This document shows, in pieces, positions 36,812 to 48,120 of a stretch of 64,000 bases of DNA; within the stretch, counting starts at the first letter, position 1; every line of letters begins with the position of its first letter. This DNA is from Batkoa obscura (Eukaryota; Entomophthoromycota; Entomophthoromycetes; Entomophthorales; Batkoaceae): contig JASVEC010000010.1 in the NCBI GenBank assembly GCA_030770535.1, forward strand, positions 682,001 through 746,000. The letters are read 5' to 3'. The notes below the pieces were generated by a model. The model was not told the DNA's origin. It saw nothing but the letters and a program-made list of their open reading frames with translations, and made no database searches. A program made the translations under genes and the position numbers.

Positions 36812-36890
36812 AATTCAAATGATGATCAATTCCGTGTTTCACCTGAAACTTTAATGATTACTAACCCCTTTTCAACCTGATTTTATCTAT
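36812..36890 (+). ncRNA. U18: C/D box snoRNA, U18-like (LSU guide)
   Basis: C box ATGATGA (36819-36825), D' CTGA (36843-36846), C' TAATGAT nearby, and D CTGA (36877-36880). TCCGTGTTTCA (36831-36841) is antisense to the universal LSU segment UGAAACACGGA, the region targeted by U18. D' is three nt further from the duplex than in human U18, so the exact methylated base is uncertain. Confidence 0.8.
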
Positions 36891-37255
36891 TCAATATAGT
36901 TATCTAAGATAATGTATACTAATTATTGTCATTTAGGCCTTATTGGTATGCTACTAACCGACAACCTTAATGGTTTTGATTAATTTATCAAAAATAAATA
37001 TATTTATTGTTTATTTTTTATGTTCTATTTTCATAATTAAGTCCTTACATGTATATATCTTTTTATTAAAATTTTCCAATATTTCATTTATAAAAATAAA
37101 ACTTATTTTTCCACAGCTTTAATAATGGTGTAAAAAATCCATTCAAATGTAGCAACTATTTGGTTTATTTAATTTTCCATTTTTCAAGCGTAAAAGTTGA
37201 ACAGATTATTAACTAAATTAATAAAAACATCTTATCAGTATGTTTGATACTCAAT

Positions 37256-37345
37256 ATATGGGGGGATGTTTTTTTAGCTTCACTTTTTTCATCTTTTAAG
37301 TGTTATTTGAGCAGAAAAATTGTTAGTAAACTGTCAGAACCCATT
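37256..37345 (-). mobile_element. MITE copy (right end missing)
   Basis: Reverse copy ATAT-GGGGGGATGT through TTGTTAGTAAAC; the terminal ACATCCCC end is not recognisable. Confidence 0.75.
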
Positions 37346-37736
37346 TTTATACAATTTTATTATATAAGAGTGTGTTTTTTTGTTTGAAGATGCATAGAAA
37401 TAAAAAATCTATTGCAAATAAAAACTTGTTTTTTGAATTAGAAGACCAGTTACTTAGAAGAATCTAATAGGCTAAAAGGTAGTATTAAGTTTATAAATCC
37501 TAAAAAATAGGCAGCTATCTCTATCTTCTAAAATGAGCCTATATTGTAAATTCAACTTGGATAAAGATAATTGAGATAATAGCATAAATATTCATCAAAG
37601 GTTAGATCAAAAGCTAAATTAATAATAGTCCACATTTATTACTTAAGATAAAATTACTTCTTTGAGACTGTTTCTAAAAGTTAGTATACTTAATTTATAG
37701 TCTTTATAGCTTTTTTACTAAACTCAAAGCTTGGCC

Positions 37737-37842
37737 ATATGAGGATGTATTTTTGTGTTTAAGAATTTCACTAACAATTTTTCTACCCAAATAGTACTTA
37801 AAAGATAGAAAAAATAATAAAGCCAAAAAAACACTCCCATAT
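37737..37842 (+). mobile_element. MITE copy
   Basis: Forward copy, ATAT-GAGGATGTATTTTT to AAACACTCCC-ATAT. Confidence 0.9.
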
Positions 37843-38339
37843 AAATTTTTTTGCTTTCCCCTCTTTTTTATTAATAATTTTTTTAGAATAATTTCAATAG
37901 CATATTTTAAATATAACAAAAAGAGTTAGAGGATCATTTAAGAAAATTGGAATTCTGATTACTAATAATAGTAATAGTAATAGTTATTTTTAAAAAACTA
38001 AACTTTGATTTTAGTAATATAATAAAATGGGTGCATAATCAACAAAATTAAAAAATTGACAAAACTACGATTTTTGAAAACTTGGCATTAAGTACTTGTA
38101 CTTGACTACAAAATTTTCAAAGTCAAAAATTTATCCCTAAATTAATATAATTACTCCAACTAACAATTGTAATTCAGGGTGGGTTTTACTTAGCAAAAGT
38201 ATGTATATACAAAATTATTACTATTACATATCAATAGCTCATCCTATAAATACTCCAACTTAACTCTCATAATAGTTATCAAAAAATAATTATTATTATC
38301 ATCTAATACTTAATAGCATCTATAATATAGTTCATTAAA

Positions 38340-38693
38340 ATGAATAAATTAATCATCAATCTTGCTATCCTTTCTTTTATTACCGCTGCTCCTACTTTAG
38401 TTAAACGTGAAGCGGAAGGACTTGGTTTAGGTTTAAGTTTAGGCTTAGGTTTGAGCTTAGGGGGTGGTAAGCATGGACCAAGCTCAGGGTCTAGTTATGG
38501 CTCAGGTTCAGGATCTGATTACGGCTCAGGCTCAGGATCTAGTTACGGCTCAAATTCCAGCCATACTTCAGGTCATGGATCTAGTCATGGTGATTTAGGA
38601 GTAGGAGTAGGAGTAGGAGCTAGTTTAGGCTCGGGAGCTGGAAAAGAAGGACTTGGATTAGGGCTTGGAGCCGGTGTTGGACTTGATCTCTAA
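38340..38693 (+). CDS. Secreted Gly-rich Kex2-site family protein, member 7
   Basis: 117 aa, the shortest member. Signal peptide MNKLIINLAILSFITAA, then PTLVKREAEGLGLG and a (GL)n block with LSLG variation. A Gly/Ser/Tyr/His linker contains YGSGSG repeats, then GVGVGVGASLG, and the tail GLGLGLGAGVGLDL matches member 2. TATAAATACT lies at 38245-38254, 95 bp upstream of the ATG, as in the other members. It is separated from the rest of the array by the snoRNA gene. Function unknown. Confidence 0.85.
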   Translation: MNKLIINLAILSFITAAPTLVKREAEGLGLGLSLGLGLSLGGGKHGPSSGSSYGSGSGSDYGSGSGSSYGSNSSHTSGHGSSHGDLGVGVGVGASLGSGAGKEGLGLGLGAGVGLDL

Positions 38694-38875
38694 ATTATTA
38701 GCATTTGATTTATTGTTTATAGCTAACTAATTTTTAATTCTATGAAAATAAAATTTATCTCTATTTTATCGATGTTTAAATGATATTCTATTGATTATTT
38801 ATTCGGTAAAATCTATGTCAATATCAATAATTAGTAGTGTTGCAAATTAGACATCTAATTTAAATTCACTAATTT

Positions 38876-38981
38876 ACGGTGTGGAGTTGTTTTTTGGCTT
38901 CATACTTTTTCCATTTTTTTAAGCGCTATTTGAGTGAAAAATCATTAATAAAATTCTTAAACAAAAAATACGTCCCTATAT
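38876..38981 (-). mobile_element. MITE copy
   Basis: Reverse copy, GTGGAGTTGTTTTTTGGCTT to AAATACGTCCCTATAT, 180 bp downstream of Gly-rich member 7. Confidence 0.85.
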
Positions 38982-39056
38982 CGATCTGCTATTGAAATCC
39001 CAAGCATCAAATTTGAACTCGAAATTTCCTTTAAAATTTTTAACCAAAAAACTCCA

Positions 39057-39944
39057 ATGATTTATTCCATCTACCCAGGACTCAAAGACTATACGATAGT
39101 ATTAGCCTCCTCCTCACCAAGAAGAAAAGAATTATTAGAAAAAATTGTAATCAAAAATTAAATTTATTCTATTGCTTTAGCTAATTAATTTATTTGTCAA
39201 AAGGGTTTAGAGTTTCAAGTAAAAGCTTCCAATTTCGCTGAAGATTTAAACAAATCCAATTACTCTCCCATCGACTATTGTCAAAAAACAGCTTATTTAA
39301 AGACATTGGATGTATATGACAGGATTAAAGTAATATCATCAAAGCAATCAATTAACGTTGTTCTAAAAAATTAATAATAACTATTACTATAGAAAGATAT
39401 AACAAAACCATTAATCATCATAGGGAGTGACACTGTTATATTAAAAGATGATAAGATATTAGAAAAACCAAAAGATAAATCAAATGCTTTAACAATGCTT
39501 ACTTCACTTTCAGGGAGTACACATCAAGTGATTACGTGTCTTTGTTTAATTGTGAGAGAAGATTCTGAATTTGAGGAAATTAAAGAATATCAAAAGATCA
39601 ATAAAACAGAGGTGAATTTTGATTGCATTGATGAAAAGGAGATAACAGCCTATATCAGTACCGAAGATCCGTTGTAAGTGTTTATTTTTATTTATAGTAT
39701 TTTTTATATAAGTATAAAACTAATTTGTAATTAAATTTAAAAAGAGATAAAGCAGGTGGATATGGGATTCAAGGTCCAGCTTCTATTTTTATTAAAGAAA
39801 TTAAAGGAGATTATTATGGTGTGGTAAGTAATTTTTTATGTATTTTTTAATATGATATTGAGATGTTTATGTTTTTTTGTGTGATAGATGGGGTTTCCGT
39901 TAAACACGTTTTATACTATGCTGAAGGAAGTGTTCAAAAAATAA
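39057..39944 (+). CDS. Maf-like nucleoside triphosphate pyrophosphatase
   Basis: Maf/HAM1-superfamily enzyme that hydrolyses non-canonical nucleotides (dTTP/UTP/m-NTP class) to monophosphates. Five exons join in frame: 39057-39146, 39204-39329, 39393-39673, 39745-39823, 39888-39944, giving 210 aa, the usual size. Signatures: [17 protein letters not shown] near the N-terminus, [32 protein letters not shown] (catalytic Asp region), [10 protein letters not shown], and [19 protein letters not shown] with [15 protein letters not shown] at the end. All expected blocks are present. The MITE upstream ends 75 bp before the ATG. Family assignment is secure; the preferred substrate is not known. Confidence 0.93.
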
Positions 39945-40378
39945 ATAAGAGGGTTATTATAATTGAGGATAAGTTATGAAGGTTATTGAAGTTGATGTTT
40001 TAGACAAAATGCTCTATAAAATAAAATATAATGGATTCAATAATGCATCATATGTAAATGTTTTTAATGTTAATGGATTAATACAATAGTCTTTTGAAAT
40101 TTTGTTGCTACATTGATAAAGGATAGAGCAATAAAACTAAGCTAATATTTGATTGATAGATATTTTAGTATTATTACGAATAAATAATTTTTTTAAAATA
40201 ATGTTAAGGTCAATAAATATTTTATTTTTATTTTGTTTTTTGCTTAGTCGTTCATTTCAATATTGAAAGCTTTTGATTAGCTGATATCCCAAATAACAGA
40301 ATTTTAAAAAAATCGTAATTTCAAAACTCTAAAAGCTCAAAAAATTTGATTCATCTTTTACTTTTGACAATAAACAAA
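39945..40378. other. Intergenic spacer
   Basis: About 430 bp between the Maf gene and the rhomboid gene, both on the plus strand. No feature recognised. Confidence 0.5.
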
Positions 40379-41420
40379 ATGATAAAATTTCCAGTAAATT
40401 TAATTAGGAATAAAATACTGGGTGGATCTTTAAAGGTAAATCCAATTTCCAATGTTAAATTGAATTTTCTTTCCAACACAAAATTGTTAAATGTAAAATC
40501 CACACTAGTAACACCAATTAAACCAAGTCAATTTATACAATCCAGATTCTACCGAGTATATAATCAACGCCCTCAAACTCTTACTAGCACCCTTAGAAAC
40601 CGTTTTCAAAATCCAGACGCCATCGCTTATACTATCATCGGCGCTAACGTCGTTGTATTTCTTATCATTCAACTATTATATTTAGAAAAAGATCAACGAA
40701 AGTTGATGAGATTAAAATACTGGGTCCATAATAACTTATGTATCTCCTATAATAATATTCAACAACATAGATATTGGACATTATTAACAAATGGCTTTTG
40801 TCATGAAAACTTCGGACATTTTTTAACGAATATCATTACATTATATTTTTTTACCTTTCCAGTAAGTTTATCTATTAGTTTATAACGGTTTGAATGGACG
40901 AGAAATTAATTTTGATATTATTTATAGGTATTACATTCCTTGGGTACTAAACGCTTTTTAACATTATATATTTGTTCTGGTCTATCAGCTTCCGTTTTAT
41001 TTTTAACATTTTTTAACAAAGAACCCACTTTAAGAAACCAAGAGAGATCTAAATATGTAACAAGTTTGGGGGTAAGCAAAGAAAATTCTGAGTTTAATAT
41101 ACACTGATATTAACGCTATCTTTAATTAGGCCTCTGGACATACAATGGGCTTACTAACTTATTTTGCTTTAAAATACCCCTTTGAACAAATCATCTTACT
41201 TTTTATACCAATGCCAGCAATTTTACTAGTTGGTGGTTATATAGTATATGATTTATTTTCGTTTAATACAAAAGAAAATACCATATTTGGTTTAAGAATC
41301 AATCATATTGGTCACCTTGGTGGAGCTTTAGCTGGAGCTTTAATGTTTCTTTGGACTAAAAGAATACCACCACAAATGAGATATGGAAGTAATAATTTAA
41401 AATGGCGTGGAAGAGAGTAA
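40379..41420 (+). CDS. PCP1: Mitochondrial inner-membrane rhomboid protease (PCP1/PARL)
   Basis: Intramembrane serine protease that processes dynamin-like Mgm1/OPA1 and other inner-membrane proteins. Exons 40379-40861, 40928-41071 and 41130-41420 give 305 aa. The ATG at 40379 is chosen; upstream in-frame codons lack an ATG. A basic presequence (IKFPVNLIRNKILGG, RFYRVYNQR) precedes the membrane core. Motifs: RYWTLLTNGFCHENFGHFLTN (oxyanion HxxxN region), catalytic Ser in SLGASGHTMG (codons split across the second intron), and catalytic His in NHIGHLGGALAGALMF. All catalytic residues are present. Length and order fit the family. Confidence 0.94.
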
Positions 41421-41517
41421 AATAAAATTAATAATAATATTCTTTGTATTTTTATTTTAATAATATAATATAATTTTTATGATAATTTAATAGATAATTG
41501 TAAAATATAGAATTATT

Positions 41518-42313
41518 TTAACCAACAATTAAGAAGAAAACAAACAATAAACCATTTAAAATAGCAATTGGAGAACTCAAACTACCATTAGAAAATATAG
41601 AGGGTATCTTTGAACTTGTGGCTGTATTTGAAATTGAAGATTTCTTTTTACTGTGGTTATTATTGTCTTCTACAGTACAATTTTTGGAATTAGCACAACC
41701 AATTGAACAGGAAGCATTGGAACCACAACGTAATTGGCAACTTCTAATAGTTTCAGTACATGTAACAAATTCAGCTGGGAAAGTGTAATCTATTAAAAGT
41801 TAATAAATCTAAATATCATTTATAAAAAACAAATAACAAACTTACTTTTAGTACTTGGTTGTACCCCATTATTACAATAACAACGCCATTTAAAATCAGC
41901 TGTATTACATTCATTAACTACAGCAAATGATTGGATTTCTCCACATACATTATCACAAAAATTCGTTTGATTTTGACATGTTTCTTCACGTACACTATCT
42001 GAGATATCATCCTCTATTTGAAAATAAAATTAGTATGAATTATCATGTTATTTTATTGTTATTATGCTATTAGGTATATGGTCACATATATAGAGGCTAT
42101 GGTAATAAAATACTTACTTTGTATTGATCCAGTAGGTTGATGATAAGTAGCTAAATCCGAAGGTTCCAAAGTAGGACTTGGAGTCAATGGAATTGGATTA
42201 GTATTTGATACTACTGGACTTGTTACAGGTACTTTATTTACTACCGTATTATTGGTTTTTGATGTAATGCTTAAAGCGAAATAAAAAGATAAAAATATTA
42301 TGTTGAATTGCAT
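41518..42313 (-). CDS. GPI-anchored Cys-rich secreted protein (DUF7707-like)
   Basis: Three exons (42313-42118, 42013-41846, 41789-41518) give 211 aa. An N-terminal signal peptide (MQFNIIFLSFYFALSITS) is followed by a Pro/Ser/Thr-rich stretch, then a ~110-residue domain with about 13 cysteines (ETCQNQTNFCDNVCG, WRCYCNNG, CTETIRSCQLRCGSNASC). A Ser-rich segment and a hydrophobic C-terminus (ILNGLLFVFFLIVG) look like a GPI-anchor signal. The Cys pattern resembles the fungal DUF7707 family of wall or surface proteins, recalled from memory. Sequons NQT, NAS, NCT and NYT suggest glycosylation. The gene is convergent with the rhomboid, stops ~100 bp apart. Function unknown. Confidence 0.8.
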
Positions 42314-42850
42314 TAGTTTTTAGTTTTTAGTTGATTGAAAAAATAAATAAATAACCGAAGTTAGTTATCTTTTATATTAGTTTTTAGTTTGGAGTATATA
42401 GACGTTTCTCTTTCATTGACTTTTAATCTCGATAACATACCCATTTGAATCAAATTTTGGACCGTTGTAATATTAAATTTGACTTATTTCTGTTTAATTG
42501 CTAGGATTAGTCAAAAAAATTATGGATTAGCCCAAAATAATTTCAAAAATAACATACTTGAAATTTAACATTCAAGGTTAGAAAAAATAAAAATAAAAAA
42601 ACATAATAAATAAAAAACCTATTTTTTATAAGTAATCAATTTAAAAAGTTATAAATTTAGTAACCCCGTTGAGGAAAAACAATTTTGAAAACATGCAAAA
42701 GTAAAAGTGGTAATTTTAAGATTGAGAGGAAAGGAGGAGTAGGGAGATGAAGAGATCCGTTGAGTATCTCTACTATATTACAGGTAAAAAGGGAAACAAG
42801 TTTTATCTTAGAAATTAATATAAAATAAAACTTACTACGTGTTCACCTTT
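42314..42850. other. Intergenic spacer
   Basis: Promoter side of the GPI-protein gene and 3' flank of SAH1. GTAAGTTTTATTTTATATTA just beyond the SAH1 stop (rev. strand near 42815-42836) with a downstream TGTAATATAG could be a 3'-UTR intron; unproven. Confidence 0.4.
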
Positions 42851-44152
42851 TTAATAACGGTAATGGTTTGGCTTGAATGGACCTTCTGGTTTAATACCAA
42901 GGTATTCTGATTGAGCATTATTAAGTTGAGTTAATTTAACACCTAATTTGGAAAGATGAGCACGAGCTACTTCTTCATCAAGATGTTTTGGAAGCATATG
43001 AACACCTAATGGATAAGAAGCATTATCAGTCCAGAGGGCAATTTGAGCAAGTACTTGATTAGAGAAAGAATTGGACATAACAAAAGATGGATGACCAGTA
43101 GCACAAGCTAAATTAACAAGACGACCTTCAGCTAATAAAATAATATGACGACCTGATGGCATAGTATATCTATCAACTTGTGGTTTAATGTTTTCTACTG
43201 ATTTGGCATTAGCTTTTAACCAAGCAACATCGATTTCAACATCAAAATGACCAATGTTACATACAATGGAATCATCTTTCATTTTTAACATATGTTCACC
43301 AGTGATAATATCTCTGTTACCAGTGGTAGTGACGAAAATATTGGCTTCATCTACAGAAGCATCTAAAGTAGTAACTTCATAACCTTCCATGGAAGCTTGT
43401 AAAGCATTAATTGGATCAATTTCAGTAACAATAACACGAGCACCCATACCGCGTAAAGCAGCAGCACAACCCTTACCTACGTCACCATAACCAGCAACAA
43501 TAGCTACTTTACCAGCAATCATAACATCAGTGGCACGTTTAATACCATCAATTAAAGATTCACGACAACCGTATAAGTTATCGAATTTGGATTTGGTAAC
43601 AGAATCATTAACGTTAATAGCAGGAATTCTAAGTTTACCTTCTTTAAGAGCAGTATAAAGATGGTGAACACCAGTAGTAGTTTCTTCAGATACACCTTTG
43701 CATCCTTCAAGATATTGTGGATATTTATCGTGAATGAGCTTAGTTAAATCACCCCCATCATCTAAGATAAGATTGAAGTGCTTACCATCCTTGAAAGAGG
43801 CAAGGGTTTGTTCAATACACCAAATATATTCTTCATCGGTTTCACCTTTCCAAGCGAAAACTGGTACGCCGGTAGCAGCAATAGCAGCAGCAGCATGATC
43901 TTGAGTAGAGAAAATATTACAGGAGGACCAAGTGACTTCAGCACCAAGAGCAGTTAAAGTTTCAATTAAGACAGCAGTTTGAATGGTCATATGTAAACAT
44001 CCTACAATACGAGCACCAGCTAATGGTTGGCTTTTACCGAATTTTTCACGGAGATACATGAGACCAGGCATCTCATTTTCAGCTAATTCAATTTCTTTAC
44101 GACCGAAAGCGGCGAGGGAGATATCAGCAACTTTATAGTTTTGGGTAGCCAT
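42851..44152 (-). CDS. SAH1: S-adenosylhomocysteinase
   Basis: Cytosolic NAD-dependent enzyme that hydrolyses S-adenosylhomocysteine to adenosine and homocysteine, keeping methyltransferases active. Single exon, 433 aa, the typical eukaryotic short form. Signatures: [78 protein letters not shown], the NAD-binding [17 protein letters not shown], and the C-terminal [13 protein letters not shown]. Active-site residues in these blocks look intact. Its composition is less AT-rich than that of its neighbours, as expected for a highly expressed gene. A CCAAT box lies at 44481-44498. Confidence 0.98.
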   Translation of the reverse strand: MATQNYKVADISLAAFGRKEIELAENEMPGLMYLREKFGKSQPLAGARIVGCLHMTIQTAVLIETLTALGAEVTWSSCNIFSTQDHAAAAIAATGVPVFAWKGETDEEYIWCIEQTLASFKDGKHFNLILDDGGDLTKLIHDKYPQYLEGCKGVSEETTTGVHHLYTALKEGKLRIPAINVNDSVTKSKFDNLYGCRESLIDGIKRATDVMIAGKVAIVAGYGDVGKGCAAALRGMGARVIVTEIDPINALQASMEGYEVTTLDASVDEANIFVTTTGNRDIITGEHMLKMKDDSIVCNIGHFDVEIDVAWLKANAKSVENIKPQVDRYTMPSGRHIILLAEGRLVNLACATGHPSFVMSNSFSNQVLAQIALWTDNASYPLGVHMLPKHLDEEVARAHLSKLGVKLTQLNNAQSEYLGIKPEGPFKPNHYRY

Positions 44153-44480
44153 TTTTTATATTTGGGTTTTCTTTTTCGAAAAAAGTAAGCTTGATATTTC
44201 ATCCTAAAGCTTTATATACCTATGATTGTAAGAATTTCAATATTAGTTATTAATTCGATTTATTTTTTAATACTTAAGCAACACTATTGGTTTTGATAGA
44301 GAGTTATTCTTATCCTTGAGTTGTTATTGGTTTAATAACTACAAAACTTAATCCCCATAGTTCATTTTTGATAGAATTTTTTTGAAGTTTCAGATAGTAT
44401 CCAATCAAATGTAAGCTATCAATAATCCCTTATTATTCTTTAAAAAATATCCTTGCTAAATTTTTAACCATTGAATTTCA

Positions 44481-44498
44481 ACCAATGAAATTTAGTTT
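44481..44498 (-). promoter_or_regulatory. CCAAT-containing 18-mer
   Basis: ACCAATGAAATTTAGTTT, about 330 bp upstream of SAH1; the same 18 bases occur at 3388-3405, upstream of the minus-strand 99-aa ORF. CCAAT is the Hap2/3/5 binding core. Confidence 0.35.
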
Positions 44499-44947
44499 GC
44501 TGTAAGTTGTAATTGTATGAATTTATTTAATGAAATTTACTATTCTTAATATGAAAATCGAATTATTAATCAAACGTGGTTCAAATATTAAATGTTATTG
44601 ATTAATATCGAAAGTTAATATTTTGTTGATAGTTCTTTTTATGATTATTACGTGTAAATAAAAAATTTGTTACTAAATTGGAGGCGTAGAGTATTTAATT
44701 AGATATTTTAATATAATGCTATTTAAAAACAATCTTAGTGTTTTGATTGGAAAAAATTGGAAAGTTATTAGTTGCAATAGAAAGCATTTTTTATTACTAA
44801 AAATAATAATTATTTCGACATAGAATTCACTAATGTTGCAATCGGTTATCTTCACAGTAATTGTTTTTTTTTAATAGTGTGATTATTTTTGAAGCCATTT
44901 TATATGGATTATTATTTTGAATGAAATAATAACTTTCTTGATGTAAC

Positions 44948-45052
44948 ATGTGGGGATGTATTTTTTTGTTTAAGAATTTTACTAATAATTCTTCTACTCA
45001 AATAGCGCTTAAAAATAGAAAAAGTGATGAAGCCAAAAAAACATCCCCATAT
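44948..45052 (+). mobile_element. MITE copy
   Basis: Forward copy, GGGGATGTATTTTTTTGTTT to GAAGCCAAAAAAACATCCCC, with symmetrical GGGGATGT/ACATCCCC ends. Confidence 0.9.
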
Positions 45053-46640
45053 CTTATTTTAATTAGATAAAGTAATTTTAAGTGACTATTACTACTACAA
45101 TGTTTGCTGTTATTTTTAGTAAGCACTATTATAATATGTATATTATATGGAAATTTATAAATATTAGATAATTCATTTATATAAAACAAAACAATAGCCA
45201 TTATTTAATATCAGTTTATTTTTCATAATATATATCAAATCTAAGCTGGTTATCACTATCTTTATACTTAATTTTTTACCATATGCAAATAAGAGTCAAA
45301 TATTAAATATACATGTATTAATTTTTATATTATATTGATTTTAAAAAAGCAAGTTTTATTATTGAATTCAACAATTACCTAATGCTCAATAATTCTAGCC
45401 TCACTTAGAAGATAGTTTTATTTTAGTTTTATTAAAAATAATAAACTGTCAAAATTAATATGGTTAAAAGTGTCAAAAGATATTGATGTAAAAATAAAGC
45501 GGAAATATCTAAAAAGTTTGGCATTTAATAATTAGAGAACAATCAACTTATGACTATTATAGTATAAATAATATAAAATATTTAATAGTTCAATAAAAAA
45601 GCAATAATAGGTAATACTTTTAAAGCTTAATGTTGATTAAACTTAACCCAAATATCTGTAATAGTTTATAAACAACTTGTAATATAACAACTTTAGATAA
45701 CATCAAATCAAATATGATCAAATTATAATAAAGCTGTTAAAACTGTAATATACTAGTATGATTATAAAATACTACGATTAATTTTGTGATAACAATATCA
45801 AATTAATTATTATTCTGTTAGTATTTAGCGCTTGAGGTGAAAGTAACTTATTGAACTGGAGTGCAAGAGAGAGCAGTTGTCTGACTTCAATTCTCTAGAT
45901 AGATTTGTGCCAAAACTAAGTTTGAGATTGATCAGTTCTGTTGTACTTAATTAAATAGTAGTTTCTTTAGAAATGAAAGCTGGAATCTCGACTATTCTTC
46001 CTTCTTTTACTTGTTCTTTACCCAATTAAAAACTTATCATAGGTCTTACTTTTAAAGCTAAAGTTAGGATAAATTAGAATTGAAATATATCAACTTGGTT
46101 TATTTTTTGATGCATTCTAAATTCAATTATTAAATGGGCATTGCTTGTATATGAAGATAATGTCAAGGTCTTGAGCGTGATTTATAATCTACTTCATTTA
46201 AAGGGTAGTAAAAGTAGTGTATAATTGAATTAGATAATAACCTTAAGTCAATACAATATAAAACCCACTATTTACCAAATTTTATTTTAACCTCTCTTAT
46301 ATCATCAATTGTTTTTAGTAGTCCATTACGTTTTTACTTTAAATTTTTTTTATAAATAAGATGTAGTTGGGTCTTAAATAGTAATTAAGTTTGAATAGTG
46401 CTGCATTTTACTATATTAGAAGCCCATTGTTATAGGTCAACACTTCTTTTTTGCGCTATCTGAAAGTTTATTGGAATGTTAACAATTGAAATGAAGATAA
46501 ACTAGTATAAAGTTTCCTCTTGTTTATGATACTTCTTTAGAATAATAATAGAGGATTAAGAATCACATAACATAACTGATAAATGCAAAGTGAGTTATTG
46601 TCAAATAAATGAGATGATATAATAATGGACAAAAAATAAA

Positions 46641-46724
46641 AAATGGGGATGTATTTTTGTATTTAAGAATTTTACTAACAATTTTTCCACTCAAGTAGTG
46701 AAGTCAAAAAAACATCTCCAAGTA
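46641..46724 (+). mobile_element. MITE copy with internal deletion
   Basis: Forward copy: GGGGATGTATTTTTGTATTT to CCACTCAAGTAG, then directly GTGAAGTCAAAAAAACATC. The GCGCTTAAAAGATGGAAAAA part is missing. Confidence 0.85.
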
Positions 46725-47968
46725 ATACTCTATTAAAATACACTTTTTCTCAAAATTTGATAATTAATATGGTAACCCAAACGGTTAATAAATTTACTAT
46801 TGTGTTACATAAGTGGTTGATTAAAATGAGCAGAGTTTATTATATAAGAGTAGATCCTTGTTTAATTTATTTTGATTAACATCAAATTACTTATTTTAAA
46901 GACATTGATTGTTATTCACGTATATTTTAATAATAGAATAATTACAAAAACATATATCAAAATAACAATTCAAATTATTAAGACATTCCATTTAGATGAA
47001 TTTTGTTGGTAGTTGAATCAATAATCTGTATTTTAGAATATGTGTTTTATTATGTTGTATTTAAATAAAATGTATAAAAAAGATGATTTAAAATCATTTT
47101 CTAATTATATCTTTGTATTCAAAATTAGAGCTTAAAGCTTGTTACATTTAAACGCCACTTATTATCTTTAAATTTCCTGATAATCTTTTTTATACAAGTC
47201 AGGAACCATCATCCTTTGTAAGACTATTAACTTCATGTAAAAATTTTTAGTAGCAAACTAAAAGAAATCACTTTAAGCTAAAAGATGAAAATTACACTAT
47301 ACAAAGTTATAAGTTCAATAGGAATTTTTGCAAAAGTAATCATATAAAGCTAGTAAGCTAATCCAATGTATATCCCCAGCTTTGCCTATTATTAAATAGT
47401 TAGCTCTCAGAAAACTCGCTTTAATACCAAATGATATGACTATAGAAGTGTTTTCATTATAATCATGGGTATTCTGATTAATTACTGATTATCGAAATTG
47501 TTAACTTCACTATCAACTACCCAGCTCCAGCCCACTCAATGAACTGTATTTTTATTTTGGTATGCCTAGTAAATTTTAACTTAAAATTAATAATTATAGG
47601 AGCTATCATCTACGAATTAGTTATCATTTTATTATAGTTGACCAATTATTCTAAAATTTCCTTAATTTTGAATATAAATATAAAAATTAAATAAAACAAA
47701 TTAAAACAATATTTTTTGGTTAAGGTTTATAATATATAAAAAGCAGACAGTTTTTTTATAGTTTCTAAATTTTAACTTAAATTATACTGTTTTTAATCAA
47801 TTAAATTGATATTTTTTTGAAATTGTTTTTATCAAAATCAGTCGTATGACAGAAATTTATATAAATGTAATTTTAAAAAAATATTGATATATTTTCCAAT
47901 AGTAGTGTATTAACTTATTAAAAGTACATATTGTATATTTGTAGAATGATAGTTATTTGGAAATTATA

Positions 47969-48120
47969 TATATGGAGATGTTTTTTTCTACTTCATTACT
48001 TTTTCTATCTTTTAAGTGCTATTTGAGTGGAAAATTTTACTAACAAATTTTCCACTCAAATAGCACTTAAAAGATAGAAAAAGTAATGAAGTAGAAAAAA
48101 ACACTCCCATATCCCCATAT
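47969..48120. mobile_element. Palindromic (inverted-dimer) MITE
   Basis: Two right halves of the MITE face each other. Positions 47979-48037 and 48045-48103 form a perfect 59-bp inverted repeat around a 7-nt loop (TACTAAC). The outer ends are GGAGATG and CACTCCC-ATAT, followed by an extra ATCCCCATAT tip from another copy. Confidence 0.92.

Larger units (their letters stand above)
35850..36960 (+). ncRNA. Multi-intron non-coding host gene for five C/D snoRNAs
   Basis: A chain of GT-AG introns with branchpoint- and TTAG-like acceptors but no coding exons. Donors are visible at 35945 (GTAAGT), 36158, ~36349, 36566 (GTAGGT) and 36786 (GTAAGT); acceptors end at 36111, 36346, 36536, 36735 and 36936. 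Visible exons (e.g. 36112-36157, 36537-36565, 36736-36785) are 29-50 nt and carry stops in all useful frames; the exon near 36347 may be only a few nt or start with an unused donor. Each intron holds one C/D snoRNA. TATA-like AAAATATAAAAG lies near 35860. Exact 5' and 3' ends are unknown. Confidence 0.75.
36961..38148. other. Intergenic with MITEs
   Basis: Between the snoRNA host gene and Gly-rich member 7. It contains MITEs at 37256-37345 (truncated) and 37737-37842, and perhaps a very old copy near 37131-37235. No gene supported; a 71-codon frame over 37704-37919 is a read through the MITE. Confidence 0.5.
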
